Source: Nocardia pseudobrasiliensis NBRC 108224 (GTDB lineage Bacteria > Actinomycetota > Actinomycetes > Mycobacteriales > Mycobacteriaceae). Taken from it: a stretch of 64,000 nucleotides of DNA. The translations under genes and the position numbers were made by a program. A model generated the notes under the pieces. It saw only the letters and a list, made by a program, of their open reading frames with translations. It ran no database searches and was not told the DNA's origin. Each line of letters starts with the position of its first letter. Within the stretch, counting starts at the first letter, position 1. Positions 50,248 through 59,792 of this stretch are shown piece after piece. The DNA lies in contig NZ_BDBS01000005.1 of the NCBI RefSeq assembly GCF_001613105.1, forward strand, positions 310,001 through 374,000, in the 5' to 3' direction.

Positions 50248-51227
50248 AGGCGAACCTCCGTACCTCGGCCCTCCTCGATGGCCCGTTCGGCCAGCGCGTG
50301 GGCGACTGCGATATCGGTGAGCACCAGACCGCTGTTGTAGACGAAGACGCGGTCCTGTGCGGTGCGGCGGCCCACCGCGCGGCGGGCGAGGATCTGGGGC
50401 AGTTCGGCGTCGACGCCGCGCAGATCGCCGTCGGGTCCGGCCATATCGGTGCCGGTGAGGGTCATCTGCTCGGCGCTGGTGGCGATCACGCGGTCGGCGT
50501 CGTGCAGCGTCGAGGGCGCCAAGCCGTAGCCGACCAGCACCGCGACCGAACCCGGTGCCAGATCGGCGGATTCGAGTGCGACCGCGGTGCCCGGACCGGC
50601 GGTCGCGAGCACCACATCGGCCTCGCCGGCGGCGGCGCGCGGATCGGCCACGGTCCGCAGTTCCAGGTCCGGGCGGAAGCCGGCCAGCTGATCGTGCACC
50701 GCCTTCAACCCCTCCTCGTGCGTGCCGTACACCGTGAGCCGATCCAGTTGCGGATTGGCGGCGAGCAGATGCGGCAGGGCGTGGCGGCCCTGGGTTCCGG
50801 TGCCGATGAGCAGCACACTGCGTGCGCCGGGGCGCACGGTCTCGCGCACCAGCAGCGCCGACGCCGCCGGGGTGCGTACGGCGCCGACGCGGGCGCAGTC
50901 CATCATCGCGATCGGCATACCGGTGGCATCGTCGTAGAGCGTGATGGTGGTGTAGTACCGCTTGGTGCTGCGGTCGTGGCTCGGGTCGAACTTGTAGGAG
51001 GTCTTCATCGCGACTACCCGCCGGCGGCCGTCGCGGCCGAGCATGGCGTAGGCCACCGACCAGCCGTCGGGATGGGCGACGCTGAGCTTGCGCGGATTGT
51101 CCGATTCACCGCCTGCGAGAGCGAGATACGCGTCCTCGACGGCGCGCACCACCTCACCCGGAGTGATCGGAACGTCCGCCAGGTCGCTGCGGCTCAGAAT
51201 GCGTAACGGGGTGGGCTTGGAACTCAC
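50238..51227 (-). CDS. SbnB-like ornithine cyclodeaminase-family dehydrogenase
   Basis: 329-aa NAD(P)-binding protein of the ornithine cyclodeaminase/mu-crystallin family. Substrate-side KTSYKFDPS and RTPAASALLV, Rossmann loop LLIGTGTQGRHALPHL, then VVLATAGPGT and GYGLAPS. With an SbnA partner, SbnB oxidatively splits the condensed intermediate, releasing L-2,3-diaminopropionate and 2-oxoglutarate. Alone it could be a cyclodeaminase. GTG 51227; its first 74 nt overlap the end of the upstream oxygenase gene in another frame, indicating tight coupling. Confidence 0.84.
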   Translation of the reverse strand: MSSKPTPLRILSRSDLADVPITPGEVVRAVEDAYLALAGGESDNPRKLSVAHPDGWSVAYAMLGRDGRRRVVAMKTSYKFDPSHDRSTKRYYTTITLYDDATGMPIAMMDCARVGAVRTPAASALLVRETVRPGARSVLLIGTGTQGRHALPHLLAANPQLDRLTVYGTHEEGLKAVHDQLAGFRPDLELRTVADPRAAAGEADVVLATAGPGTAVALESADLAPGSVAVLVGYGLAPSTLHDADRVIATSAEQMTLTGTDMAGPDGDLRGVDAELPQILARRAVGRRTAQDRVFVYNSGLVLTDIAVAHALAERAIEEGRGTEVRLWD

Positions 51228-52323
51228 GGTCTTCCTCGTTCATTTCGGATCCGAACGGCGTGACCGTCCGCTGCCCGTAACCACTTTCGCCCGTTTCGGC
51301 GGGAGTGCGGCGGCGGGGCAGCCGGATGTTGACCCGCTTGAGCCAGCGATCGGTCCCGTCGTAGCGTGGGGTGAACGGTACTCGGCCATGCACCACCACG
51401 TCGTTGTCCACCAGCAGCAGCTCACCCGGATGCAGCACGGCCACGCGGCACACCCGTTCCAGTTCGGCGCCGAGATGTGAATAGGCGCCGCGGAATTCGT
51501 CGTCGGCGTCGTCGAGCGGGGTGTAGGCGGGGTCGTAGCGCAGTGTCGGCTCGTCCTCCGCGCCCCCGATCGTCGCCACCGGATCGGCCTGCAGGCGGTG
51601 GAACTCGGTGCCGTAGGAGACATCCGGCAGGATCGGCAGCAGCGGCTCCCGCAGACGGAGTCGCTGCCGATCGTCGAGGTCGATCTGGCGCACCGAGGAG
51701 ACGGTGGTGCCGACCAGATCCGGATTGCGCAGGCAGCCGAGCATGAGCAGGTGGGCCCGCTGGGGATGGAACGCGTCCTCGGTGTGCGGGCTGAGCAGGG
51801 TCGTACTGCTCGCGCCCGACTGTTCGTGTTCGTGACCGGGCGAGGGGACGATGTTGTTGACCAGTCGGCCGTCCTGCTGCCCTTCCCAGCCGAACGGCTC
51901 ACCCGCGCAGCGGGCCAGCAGCAGCATCGACAGGTCCAGCTCGAAGGAGGCGTGCCGATATTCGGCCTGGCCGCTCCATGCCGCGGCCTGTCGCCAATCG
52001 CGGGGCGTGGGGCCCAATTCGCCGTCGTGCAGCGGCAATCCGGACACGATGGCGGCTCCGGCCGAGGTGGCGGGCGGGCGCACCGCGTGGCGTACGGCGC
52101 CGGGCAGGCCCGCGGCGCGGGCATCGATCAGTTCGATCAGCCGCGGATCGGTGAGCGCTGCGGCATCGCTGGTGGACCATCCCGGTAAACGTTCCATCAT
52201 CGCGGCGATCGCGGCGGCTGTGGCGCGGATCGCCTCGGCGGCGGCCGCCGGCAGCGTCCTGCGTTCGATCTCTTCGGTGGCGCCGGCGTGGGGTGTATGA
52301 CGTTCACACAGAACGTTTTTCAC
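51154..52323 (-). CDS. 2-oxoglutarate/Fe(II)-dependent amino-acid oxygenase (VioC/clavaminate synthase-like)
   Basis: 389-aa jelly-roll oxygenase. Iron ligands His180 and Glu182 in SPHTEDAFHPQRAHLLMLGCLRN, the distal His about 312 in VVVHGRVPF, and a 2OG-binding Arg in RWLKRVNIRLPR. HTExAFHP with LxCLRN is characteristic of the VioC/AsnO group, which beta-hydroxylates free amino acids. It is the first gene of the leftward operon, with an iron box 80 nt upstream. GTG 52323 has AGAAGG 9 nt upstream; TTG 52344 is the longer option. The likely substrate is a free or modified amino acid made by this cluster. Confidence 0.85.
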   Translation of the reverse strand: MKNVLCERHTPHAGATEEIERRTLPAAAAEAIRATAAAIAAMMERLPGWSTSDAAALTDPRLIELIDARAAGLPGAVRHAVRPPATSAGAAIVSGLPLHDGELGPTPRDWRQAAAWSGQAEYRHASFELDLSMLLLARCAGEPFGWEGQQDGRLVNNIVPSPGHEHEQSGASSTTLLSPHTEDAFHPQRAHLLMLGCLRNPDLVGTTVSSVRQIDLDDRQRLRLREPLLPILPDVSYGTEFHRLQADPVATIGGAEDEPTLRYDPAYTPLDDADDEFRGAYSHLGAELERVCRVAVLHPGELLLVDNDVVVHGRVPFTPRYDGTDRWLKRVNIRLPRRRTPAETGESGYGQRTVTPFGSEMNEEDREFQAHPVTHSEPQRPGGRSDHSG

Positions 52324-52401
52324 CAGGCATTCCCTTCTTCGCAACGGTGGTGAAGCAGGTGGTGAAGACTCCGGTGTGCGAAGGTAGCCGCTCTGCCGAG
52401 C

Positions 52402-52420
52402 TTAAGCAAGGCTTACCTAA
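52402..52420. promoter_or_regulatory. IdeR/DmdR-like iron box, leftward operon
   Basis: TTAAGCAAGGCTTACCTAA, 15 of 19 matches to TTAGGTTAGGCTAACCTAA and close to palindromic. It lies about 80 nt upstream of the oxygenase GTG. Predicted repression by an iron-loaded DtxR-family regulator. Confidence 0.7.
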
Positions 52421-52534
52421 GAGTGTGTCGGAAATAGCTGCCATGCATCAGCCGATCGCCAGGCACGATATCGGACCCGGCGGGCGGTTCCGCCGTCCCG
52501 CATGGACGGACGCGGGCCGGGTGTCGCAAACTCA

Positions 52535-52553
52535 TTAGGTTAGCCTTGGCTCC
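52535..52553 (+). promoter_or_regulatory. IdeR/DmdR-like iron box, rightward operon
   Basis: TTAGGTTAGCCTTGGCTCC: a perfect left half TTAGGTTAG and 13 of 19 overall matches to the consensus. It lies about 82 nt upstream of the binding-protein ATG. Together with the other box it marks the divergent promoter region 52324-52634, which contains no gene. Confidence 0.62.
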
Positions 52554-52634
52554 CCGGCGAAAAGCGCGCCGGGGAAAACGGAGTGACGTGCCGGAAGACA
52601 GACTGAGTCGAAGCGTGAGGACGGGCAATCCGCG

Positions 52635-54134
52635 ATGACGATCATGACCCGCAGGCAGATGCTGGGCGCCGGACTGGGCCTCGGGGCGGCGCTCGCGCTG
52701 GGCGCCTGTGGGCGCGGATCGGGGGATACCGGCACATTGCGCGTGGGCGCATTGGGCAAGGTGTCGGCGCTGCAACAGGATCCGCACGCCAATCTGAGCA
52801 ATGACAGCGATTTCATGATCGCCTCACTGGTTTTCGATCCGCTGACCGTACCGGGCGCGGACCCGACCGTGCAGCCGCGCCTGGCCGCCTCGTGGACGGC
52901 CGATCCGGATCAGCGGCGCTGGGTGTTCACCCTCGCCGAGAACGCGACCTTCCACGACGGCAGCAAGGTGACCGCCGACGATGTGGTGTGGTCGCTGCGC
53001 AGACTGCGCGAGATCGGCGGCGAATCGAAGGTTCCGGTGCGCGCGCAGGACATCACCGCCGACGGCCCGGGGCGGGTCGTACTCACCGCCGCGACGCCGA
53101 ACACCCAGATCCCGCTGCTCGTGCGGCTGATGACCTTCACCGTCAAACAGGGCACGACGGATTTCACCAAACCCGTTGGCAGCGGGCCGTTCCGGCTCGA
53201 ATCCTATCGCCAGGGCAGCGCCCGGCTGGTACGAAACGACGCCTGGCACGGGCCGAAACCGCGGCTCGAGGCGATCGAGATCACGCCGTTCGAGAGCGTC
53301 GACGCGCTGTCCAACGCCGTACTCGGCGGGCAGATCGACCTGGCCTCCAATGTCGGCGCGATCGCCGGGCGCACCGCGGCCGGACGCGGCGATCTGCAGG
53401 TGATCCGCCGGGCCAACGACACCGCCGTGGCAATCGCCATGCGCACCGCCGACGGCCCGTTCGCAGATCCGCGGGTGCGCACCGCGCTGCGGATGGCCGC
53501 CGATCGCGATGCGCTGGTCGCGCAGGCGTTCTCGGGTTTCGGCGCGATCGCCAACGATGTGCTCGGCACCGGGGATCCGCAGTACGCCAAGGACATTCCC
53601 CAGCGCCGCCGCGATGTCGACCGGGCGCGAGCGCTGTTGGCCGAGGCCCGATTCGACACCGGCGCGAGCTATCAGCTCGTCACCAAGGAGGAGGCGCCGG
53701 GCGAGGCGGAATCGGCGAAGCTGTTCGCCGCCCAGGCCCGCGAGATCGGCGTGAAACTCGATGTGGTGGTGCAGGATTCGGGCACCTTCTACGACCGCAC
53801 CTGGCTGCACGCGCCGCTCTACACGGTCAACTGGGGCACCAACGATTCGGTGCTGTTCTACGCCGCCAAACTCATGGCGGCGAGCAGCAACCGCAACGAA
53901 ACCGCCTTCGCCGACCCGGAATTCGATGCCGCCACCGCCGCCGCGCTGGCCGCGGCGAATCCGAGCGACTACGGGCGGGCGATCAAGGGCGTGCAGCAGA
54001 TCGAGCACGATCGCGGCGGATATCTGGTGTGGGGCATGGCCGACGGCATCGATATCGCCTCGACCCGGGTCCGGGATCTGCCGACGCTCGGCGGCTTCGG
54101 CCGGGTCCAGTTGGAGCGGACCTGGTTGTCGTGA
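52635..54134 (+). CDS. ABC importer substrate-binding lipoprotein (Opp/Nik family)
   Basis: 499-aa cluster-C solute-binding protein (SBP_bac_5). Twin-arginine-like TRRQ start and lipobox ALGAC (Cys about 25) indicate a membrane-anchored lipoprotein. Domain landmarks: ASLVFDPLTV, LAASWTADPDQRRWVFTLAENATFHDGSKVTADDVVWSLRR, GSGPFRLESYRQGSARLVRND, and DPRVRTALRMAADRDALV. The family binds peptides, Ni(II) complexes and opine-type metallophores. It is the first gene of a four-gene importer operon with an iron box upstream; the permease GTG overlaps its stop. Confidence 0.9.
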   Translation: MTIMTRRQMLGAGLGLGAALALGACGRGSGDTGTLRVGALGKVSALQQDPHANLSNDSDFMIASLVFDPLTVPGADPTVQPRLAASWTADPDQRRWVFTLAENATFHDGSKVTADDVVWSLRRLREIGGESKVPVRAQDITADGPGRVVLTAATPNTQIPLLVRLMTFTVKQGTTDFTKPVGSGPFRLESYRQGSARLVRNDAWHGPKPRLEAIEITPFESVDALSNAVLGGQIDLASNVGAIAGRTAAGRGDLQVIRRANDTAVAIAMRTADGPFADPRVRTALRMAADRDALVAQAFSGFGAIANDVLGTGDPQYAKDIPQRRRDVDRARALLAEARFDTGASYQLVTKEEAPGEAESAKLFAAQAREIGVKLDVVVQDSGTFYDRTWLHAPLYTVNWGTNDSVLFYAAKLMAASSNRNETAFADPEFDAATAAALAAANPSDYGRAIKGVQQIEHDRGGYLVWGMADGIDIASTRVRDLPTLGGFGRVQLERTWLS

Positions 54135-55060
54135 CGACGTTCCTGGCCCTGCTGCTGCGCCGGCTCCTGCTGCTGGTGGCGCTGCTGGCGCTGGTATTCG
54201 CCGTGGTCTCGGCGCTGCCCGGGGATGCCGCGCGGGCCGCGCTGGATCGGGGTGCGTCGCCGGAACTCGTCGCCGCCAAACGCCACGAGCTGGGCCTGGA
54301 TCGGCCACTGCCGCAACGCTTCTGGTCCTGGCTGAGTGGGGTGTTCACCGGGGATTTCGGTTCCACCGTGCGCGGCCGTCCGGTGGCCGATCTGCTGGCC
54401 GCCGCCGCGCCGCAGACGCTGCTGCTGGGCGGGTTGGCCCTGCTGCTCACGGTCGCGGCCTCGCTCGGATTGGGTATGCGATGGGCCGCGCGGCCGTCCG
54501 GCTGGCTCGCGCGGGTGCTTCAGCCGAGTACCGCGATGGTGGTGGCGCTGCCGGAGTTCGTGGTCGCGGCGGTGCTGATCATGGTGTTCTCCTTCGCGAT
54601 CGGCTGGCTGCCCGCGGTGACCGTCGCCGGGCGGTCGGGCTTTCCGGCGCGCCCGGACATGCTGGTCCTGCCGGTGCTGGCATTGGCGATTCCGCATATC
54701 GGCTGGAATACCCGGGTGGTGCGGGGCGCGCTGGCCGACGCCTGGCGCGCGCCGCATGTGGAACAGGCCGCGCTGGAGGGATTGCCGCAGGGGCAGTTGC
54801 TGATTCGGCACATTCTGCCGGTGGCGCTGCCGACGGTGGTGGCCTCGATGGCCACGACCGTGGGCATGCTGTTCGGCGGGGCGCTGGTGGTGGAGAGTCT
54901 GTTCAACTACCCCGGCCTCGGTGCGCTGCTGGCCGGATCGATCGGCGATCGCGATACCGCGCTGACCGCCGCCACCGCGGCCGTCGCGGGGGTGGCGATC
55001 ATGCTGATGCTGTTGGTGTCGGACGGTATTCGCGCCTGGGCGGTTCGGGGGCGGCGATGA
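54131..55060 (+). CDS. ABC importer permease 1 (OppB/NikB-like)
   Basis: 309-aa inner-membrane permease: an N-terminal helix (LLLLVALLALVFAVVSALPGD), the periplasmic domain with LGLDRPLPQRFWSWLSGVFTGDFG, then five further helices. The EAA-type coupling loop is HVEQAALEGLPQGQLLIRHILPVALP. GTG 54131 overlaps the binding-protein stop (GTGA). Similar in length and arrangement to NikB/DppB. Confidence 0.9.
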   Translation: MTTFLALLLRRLLLLVALLALVFAVVSALPGDAARAALDRGASPELVAAKRHELGLDRPLPQRFWSWLSGVFTGDFGSTVRGRPVADLLAAAAPQTLLLGGLALLLTVAASLGLGMRWAARPSGWLARVLQPSTAMVVALPEFVVAAVLIMVFSFAIGWLPAVTVAGRSGFPARPDMLVLPVLALAIPHIGWNTRVVRGALADAWRAPHVEQAALEGLPQGQLLIRHILPVALPTVVASMATTVGMLFGGALVVESLFNYPGLGALLAGSIGDRDTALTAATAAVAGVAIMLMLLVSDGIRAWAVRGRR

Positions 55061-55842
55061 TCCGGACGAGCCGAGGGCCGCTGCTGCGCGGTCTGCCCGC
55101 GGTGATCGTGGTGCTGGCGGCCTGCCTCGGACCCTGGCTGGCCCCGCACGGGATGGACGACGGAGTCGGGAATCCGTTCGCGACGCCGAATTCGGCGGCG
55201 TGGTTGGGGACCGATCGGCTGGGCCACGATGTGTTCAGCCAACTGCTGCACGGGGGTTGGGGGCTGATCCTGTTGGCCGCGTTCATCGCCGGGGTGGTGA
55301 CGGGGTTGTCCAGTGTGCTCGGCGCGGTGGTGGCGCTGTGGCCGCGGCTGGGTGCGGTGATCGAGCGATGTGCGGATCTGCTCATCCTGCTGCCGGTGGT
55401 GCTGGCGCTGCTGATGGTGGTCATGTCGTGGCCGCAGTTCGGGACCGTCGGGGTGTTGGTGGTCGGGATCGTATTCGGAGTTCCGTACTGCGCCAGGGTT
55501 TTCGCGGCCGCGGCCACCGGAGTCGCCGCGTCGGGATATATCGAGGCGGCACGGCTGAGCGGAGAATCGGCGGGCTATGTGATCTTCCGCGAGATGTTGC
55601 CGAATATGCGGGAACTGCTGTTGACCCAGCTCGGGCTGCGTTTCGTCGCGGGTATGTACATCGTCGCGACGGCGGCGTTCCTGCGGCTGCCGACCCTGCT
55701 CGGCGCGTCGAACTGGGCGGTCATGGTGCGCGACAACGCATCCGGCATCCTGCTGAATCCGTGGGCGGTGCTCGCGCCGAGCGCGGCGATCGGCGTGGTC
55801 GCGGTGAGTGTGAATCTGCTGGCCGGAGGTGGGCGACAGTGA
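55057..55842 (+). CDS. ABC importer permease 2 (OppC/NikC-like)
   Basis: 261-aa permease: N-terminal helix, then the OppC-type hallmark WLGTDRLGHDVFSQLLHGGWGLI, four more helices, and the coupling loop YIEAARLSGESAGYVIFREMLPNM. It overlaps permease 1 by ATGA and the ATPase by GTGA. Forms the transmembrane channel with permease 1. Confidence 0.9.
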   Translation: MIRTSRGPLLRGLPAVIVVLAACLGPWLAPHGMDDGVGNPFATPNSAAWLGTDRLGHDVFSQLLHGGWGLILLAAFIAGVVTGLSSVLGAVVALWPRLGAVIERCADLLILLPVVLALLMVVMSWPQFGTVGVLVVGIVFGVPYCARVFAAAATGVAASGYIEAARLSGESAGYVIFREMLPNMRELLLTQLGLRFVAGMYIVATAAFLRLPTLLGASNWAVMVRDNASGILLNPWAVLAPSAAIGVVAVSVNLLAGGGRQ

Positions 55843-57224
55843 TTGCGGTGGAGGATTTCTCGGTCGCCTCGCCGAGCGGGGCGACGCTGCTGGCGCCGAT
55901 TTCGCTGCGGGTGCCCACCGGCGGCATCGTCGGGCTGCGCGGACCATCGGGCTGCGGTAAGTCGACGCTGCTGCGGGCGCTGCTCGGTCAGGTGCCCGCC
56001 GGAACGACCACGACCGGATCGGTGCGGGTCGGCGAACATGATGTGCTGGCGCTGGAACCCATTGTGTTGCGGCGGTTTCGGCGGCAGCAGATCGCCTTCG
56101 TCGGCCAGGATCCCGGGGTCGCGCTGAATCCGACCATGCGGGTGCGGTCGCTGCTCGGCGAATTGGCCGATGCCGACAGGGCATTGGAGGCGCTGGAAGC
56201 GGTGGAGCTGCCGCAGTCGTATCTGCGGCGTCGTCCGGCGGAGCTGTCCGGTGGGGAGCAGCGGCGTATCGCCCTGGCCCGGGCCCTCGCCCGGCATACG
56301 CCGGTGCTGGTCCTCGACGAGCCGCTGGCCGGACTGCACGGGCGATTGCGATCGGCGGTGGTGCGGTTGCTGCGGCATCGGGCCGGGGAGCGGGGAACGA
56401 CGATCGTGGTGTCCGGGCACGACGACGCGGCGCTGCGGGAACTGGCCGATGAGGAGATCTTCGTCGGGCGCAGGTTGTCCGCCGTGTCGGAACAGGTCGC
56501 GGGACAAGGTATTACGGGCAGTGAGTCGAGTATCGAGTCCGGCGAGCCAGGGGCGCTGGCCGTTTCGGGATTGAGTGTGCGGATCGGACGTCGGCCCGTG
56601 CTCGAGGATATCGAGCTGCGGCTCGCGGCGGGCGAATCCCTGGCCGTCACAGGCCCTTCGGGCGCGGGCAAATCCACCTTGGCGCGCGCGGTGGTCGGAC
56701 TGCGCAAACCGTCGGCGGGCTCGGTGCGATCGTCCGGTCGAATCGCGTTGGTGCCGCAGGACAGCACCGGCAGCCTGAACCCGCGCCGCACGATCGCCGA
56801 AACCCTGTCCCGCCCCCTCCTGCGCCACCGTGGCGTACGCGACCCGGCCGCCGTCACCGCCCTGCTGCACACGGTCGACCTGAAACCCGAACTGGCACAG
56901 CGATACCCGCACGAACTATCCGGCGGCCAGCGCCAGCGAGTGGCCCTGGCCCGATCCCTGGCCATGGATCCGGCGGTCCTGGTGTGCGACGAAATCACCT
57001 CCGCACTGGACTCGGACACCGCCACGGCGATCATGACGCTGCTGGACCGACTACGCCGTGAGCGCCGAGTGGCCCTGCTGATCATCACGCACGATATGAA
57101 TCTGGTCACGCGCTACTGCGGGCGAATGTGTGTACTGGAATCCGGACGGGTGGTGGAGACGGGCGAGGTGCGGGACCTGCTCGCGGCCCCCGCACACGAT
57201 GCGACCCTCGCGTTGCTGGGTTAG
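55839..57224 (+). CDS. ABC importer ATPase, fused two-domain (OppD-OppF-like)
   Basis: 461-aa protein with two complete nucleotide-binding domains. Domain 1: GPSGCGKST, Q-loop VGQDPGVALNP, signature LSGGEQRRIALA, Walker B LVLDEPLAGLHG. Domain 2: GPSGAGKST, VPQDSTGSLNPRRT, LSGGQRQRVALA, LVCDEITSALD. The fused layout replaces separate OppD and OppF subunits. Both sites look competent, although domain 1 is short. GTG 55839 overlaps the permease stop. Last gene of the rightward operon. Confidence 0.9.
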   Translation: MIAVEDFSVASPSGATLLAPISLRVPTGGIVGLRGPSGCGKSTLLRALLGQVPAGTTTTGSVRVGEHDVLALEPIVLRRFRRQQIAFVGQDPGVALNPTMRVRSLLGELADADRALEALEAVELPQSYLRRRPAELSGGEQRRIALARALARHTPVLVLDEPLAGLHGRLRSAVVRLLRHRAGERGTTIVVSGHDDAALRELADEEIFVGRRLSAVSEQVAGQGITGSESSIESGEPGALAVSGLSVRIGRRPVLEDIELRLAAGESLAVTGPSGAGKSTLARAVVGLRKPSAGSVRSSGRIALVPQDSTGSLNPRRTIAETLSRPLLRHRGVRDPAAVTALLHTVDLKPELAQRYPHELSGGQRQRVALARSLAMDPAVLVCDEITSALDSDTATAIMTLLDRLRRERRVALLIITHDMNLVTRYCGRMCVLESGRVVETGEVRDLLAAPAHDATLALLG

Positions 57225-57320
57225 TCGGCTCGCCTCGACCTCGTTGGTTGCGTTGGCCTGGCCGCCGGTCGGCGCGGACCAAGCGCGCGGGTTGAGTCAG
57301 CCGGCCATGTTGGTTGAGTT

Positions 57321-57412
57321 ATCGGTCGTGTGGACCTGTTCGGTCCGGTCGCGTGGGGTGGCTCGGTTCGGTCGTGCGGACCGTTTCGGTCCGGTCGCGT
57401 GGGGTGGCTCGG
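57321..57412. repeat. 46-bp direct tandem repeat
   Basis: Copy 1 57321-57366 and copy 2 57367-57412, nearly identical (sharing TTCGGTCCGGTCGCGTGGGG). It lies in the 346-bp gap 57225-57570 between the ABC importer and the lpqU-like gene; no gene is seen there. Confidence 0.85.
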
Positions 57413-57570
57413 CCCGACTTTTGATGGTCCGGGCCTGGCCCACCATTCCCGCTCGAGCGAAGCGAGGGCGGGTCCCGCGGCTGTGGAGATCCTGTGGTGA
57501 TCGGGGAGAGGTTCGGTAGCGAGGGGATTGGGGGCACTGCGGCGGGAGCCGGGATCTGGATTATGGAGGG

Positions 57571-58320
57571 ATGCGTTCGACGAAGTCCGGTGCCCGTGCC
57601 GTGATAGCTCGCGCCGGTGCCGTGCTCGCCGTCGCGGCGGTTGTGCTGTCCGGTTGTGGGATGGGAGAGCGGCTGCCGCCGATTCCCGAGGGGATTCCGC
57701 CCGGTCCGGGTACGCCGGTGCCGCCGATCAATCTCGACGCGCCGGGGCGCAGCGCCGAGCAGTTGCGCGGCTGGGCCGAGGAGCAGGCCGATGCCCTGCG
57801 GATTCCGGTGGTCGCGCTGGAGGCCTACGGCTATGCCGCGGCGGTCATGGCGCGGTCGCGGCCGGACTGCGGAATCGCGTGGACGACCCTCGCGGGTATC
57901 GCGAGTGTGGAGAGCAAACACGGCAGCCACGGCGGTTCGGAACTGGACGCCGACGGTGTGGTGCGCCCGCCCATCCGGGGGATTCCGCTGGACGGATCGC
58001 CGGGCGTGGCAAGGATTCTCGACGATGCCGAAACCGCCCGCACCGGCACACCGGTCTACGTCCGCGCCGAGGGCCCGTTCCAATTCCTGCCCGAGACCTG
58101 GCAGCGCTGGGGCGTCGACGCCAACGGCGACGGCGTCGCGGACCCGGACAATATCGACGACGCCGCGCTGACCGCCGCCCGCTACCTGTGCGCCAGCGGC
58201 GGCACGCTGACCACACCCGAGGGCTGGCAGAAGGCGCTGTTCACCTACAACCAGTCCAGCGCGTACATGCTGAACGTCCGCAACAACGCCGCGGCCTACA
58301 GCATCGGCCGCCGGGCGTGA
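57571..58320 (+). CDS. Lytic transglycosylase-like lipoprotein (LpqU-like)
   Basis: 249-aa envelope lipoprotein: signal with lipobox LSGC (Cys about 29), a Pro-rich linker, then an SLT-type murein transglycosylase domain. The catalytic Glu is in LAGIASVESKHGSHGG; GPFQFLPETWQRWGVDANGDG and KALFTYNQSSAYM complete the fold. It cleaves peptidoglycan glycan strands. It lies directly before eno, the place occupied by lpqU in M. tuberculosis. Confidence 0.88.
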   Translation: MRSTKSGARAVIARAGAVLAVAAVVLSGCGMGERLPPIPEGIPPGPGTPVPPINLDAPGRSAEQLRGWAEEQADALRIPVVALEAYGYAAAVMARSRPDCGIAWTTLAGIASVESKHGSHGGSELDADGVVRPPIRGIPLDGSPGVARILDDAETARTGTPVYVRAEGPFQFLPETWQRWGVDANGDGVADPDNIDDAALTAARYLCASGGTLTTPEGWQKALFTYNQSSAYMLNVRNNAAAYSIGRRA

Positions 58321-58425
58321 GGTCCGCCGGGAACTGCCCGAGGTGACGCGCGGCCGCCTACGTTAGGCTCGCGGGTGCACGGGCTCACCGTGCGACCTGC
58401 TCATGGACGGCGGTGAGCAGACTGA

Positions 58426-59742
<1,317 letters not shown>

Positions 59743-59792
59743 TAAGTTCGTCGCAAGTTGTGCTTGTCCCGGACCGACTTTCGAGGTGTGAG

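Noticed and set aside
46462..57224. Interpretation as a plain peptide importer beside a cysteine biosynthesis gene
   Set aside because: The SbnB-like, decarboxylase and oxygenase partners, tight coupling, MATE gene and paired iron boxes fit a dedicated small-molecule metal system better, although the simple reading cannot be fully excluded.
57225..57570. Coding potential in the gap with the 46-bp repeat
   Set aside because: Open frames there are repeat-driven, with no start or ribosome site and no recognisable protein.
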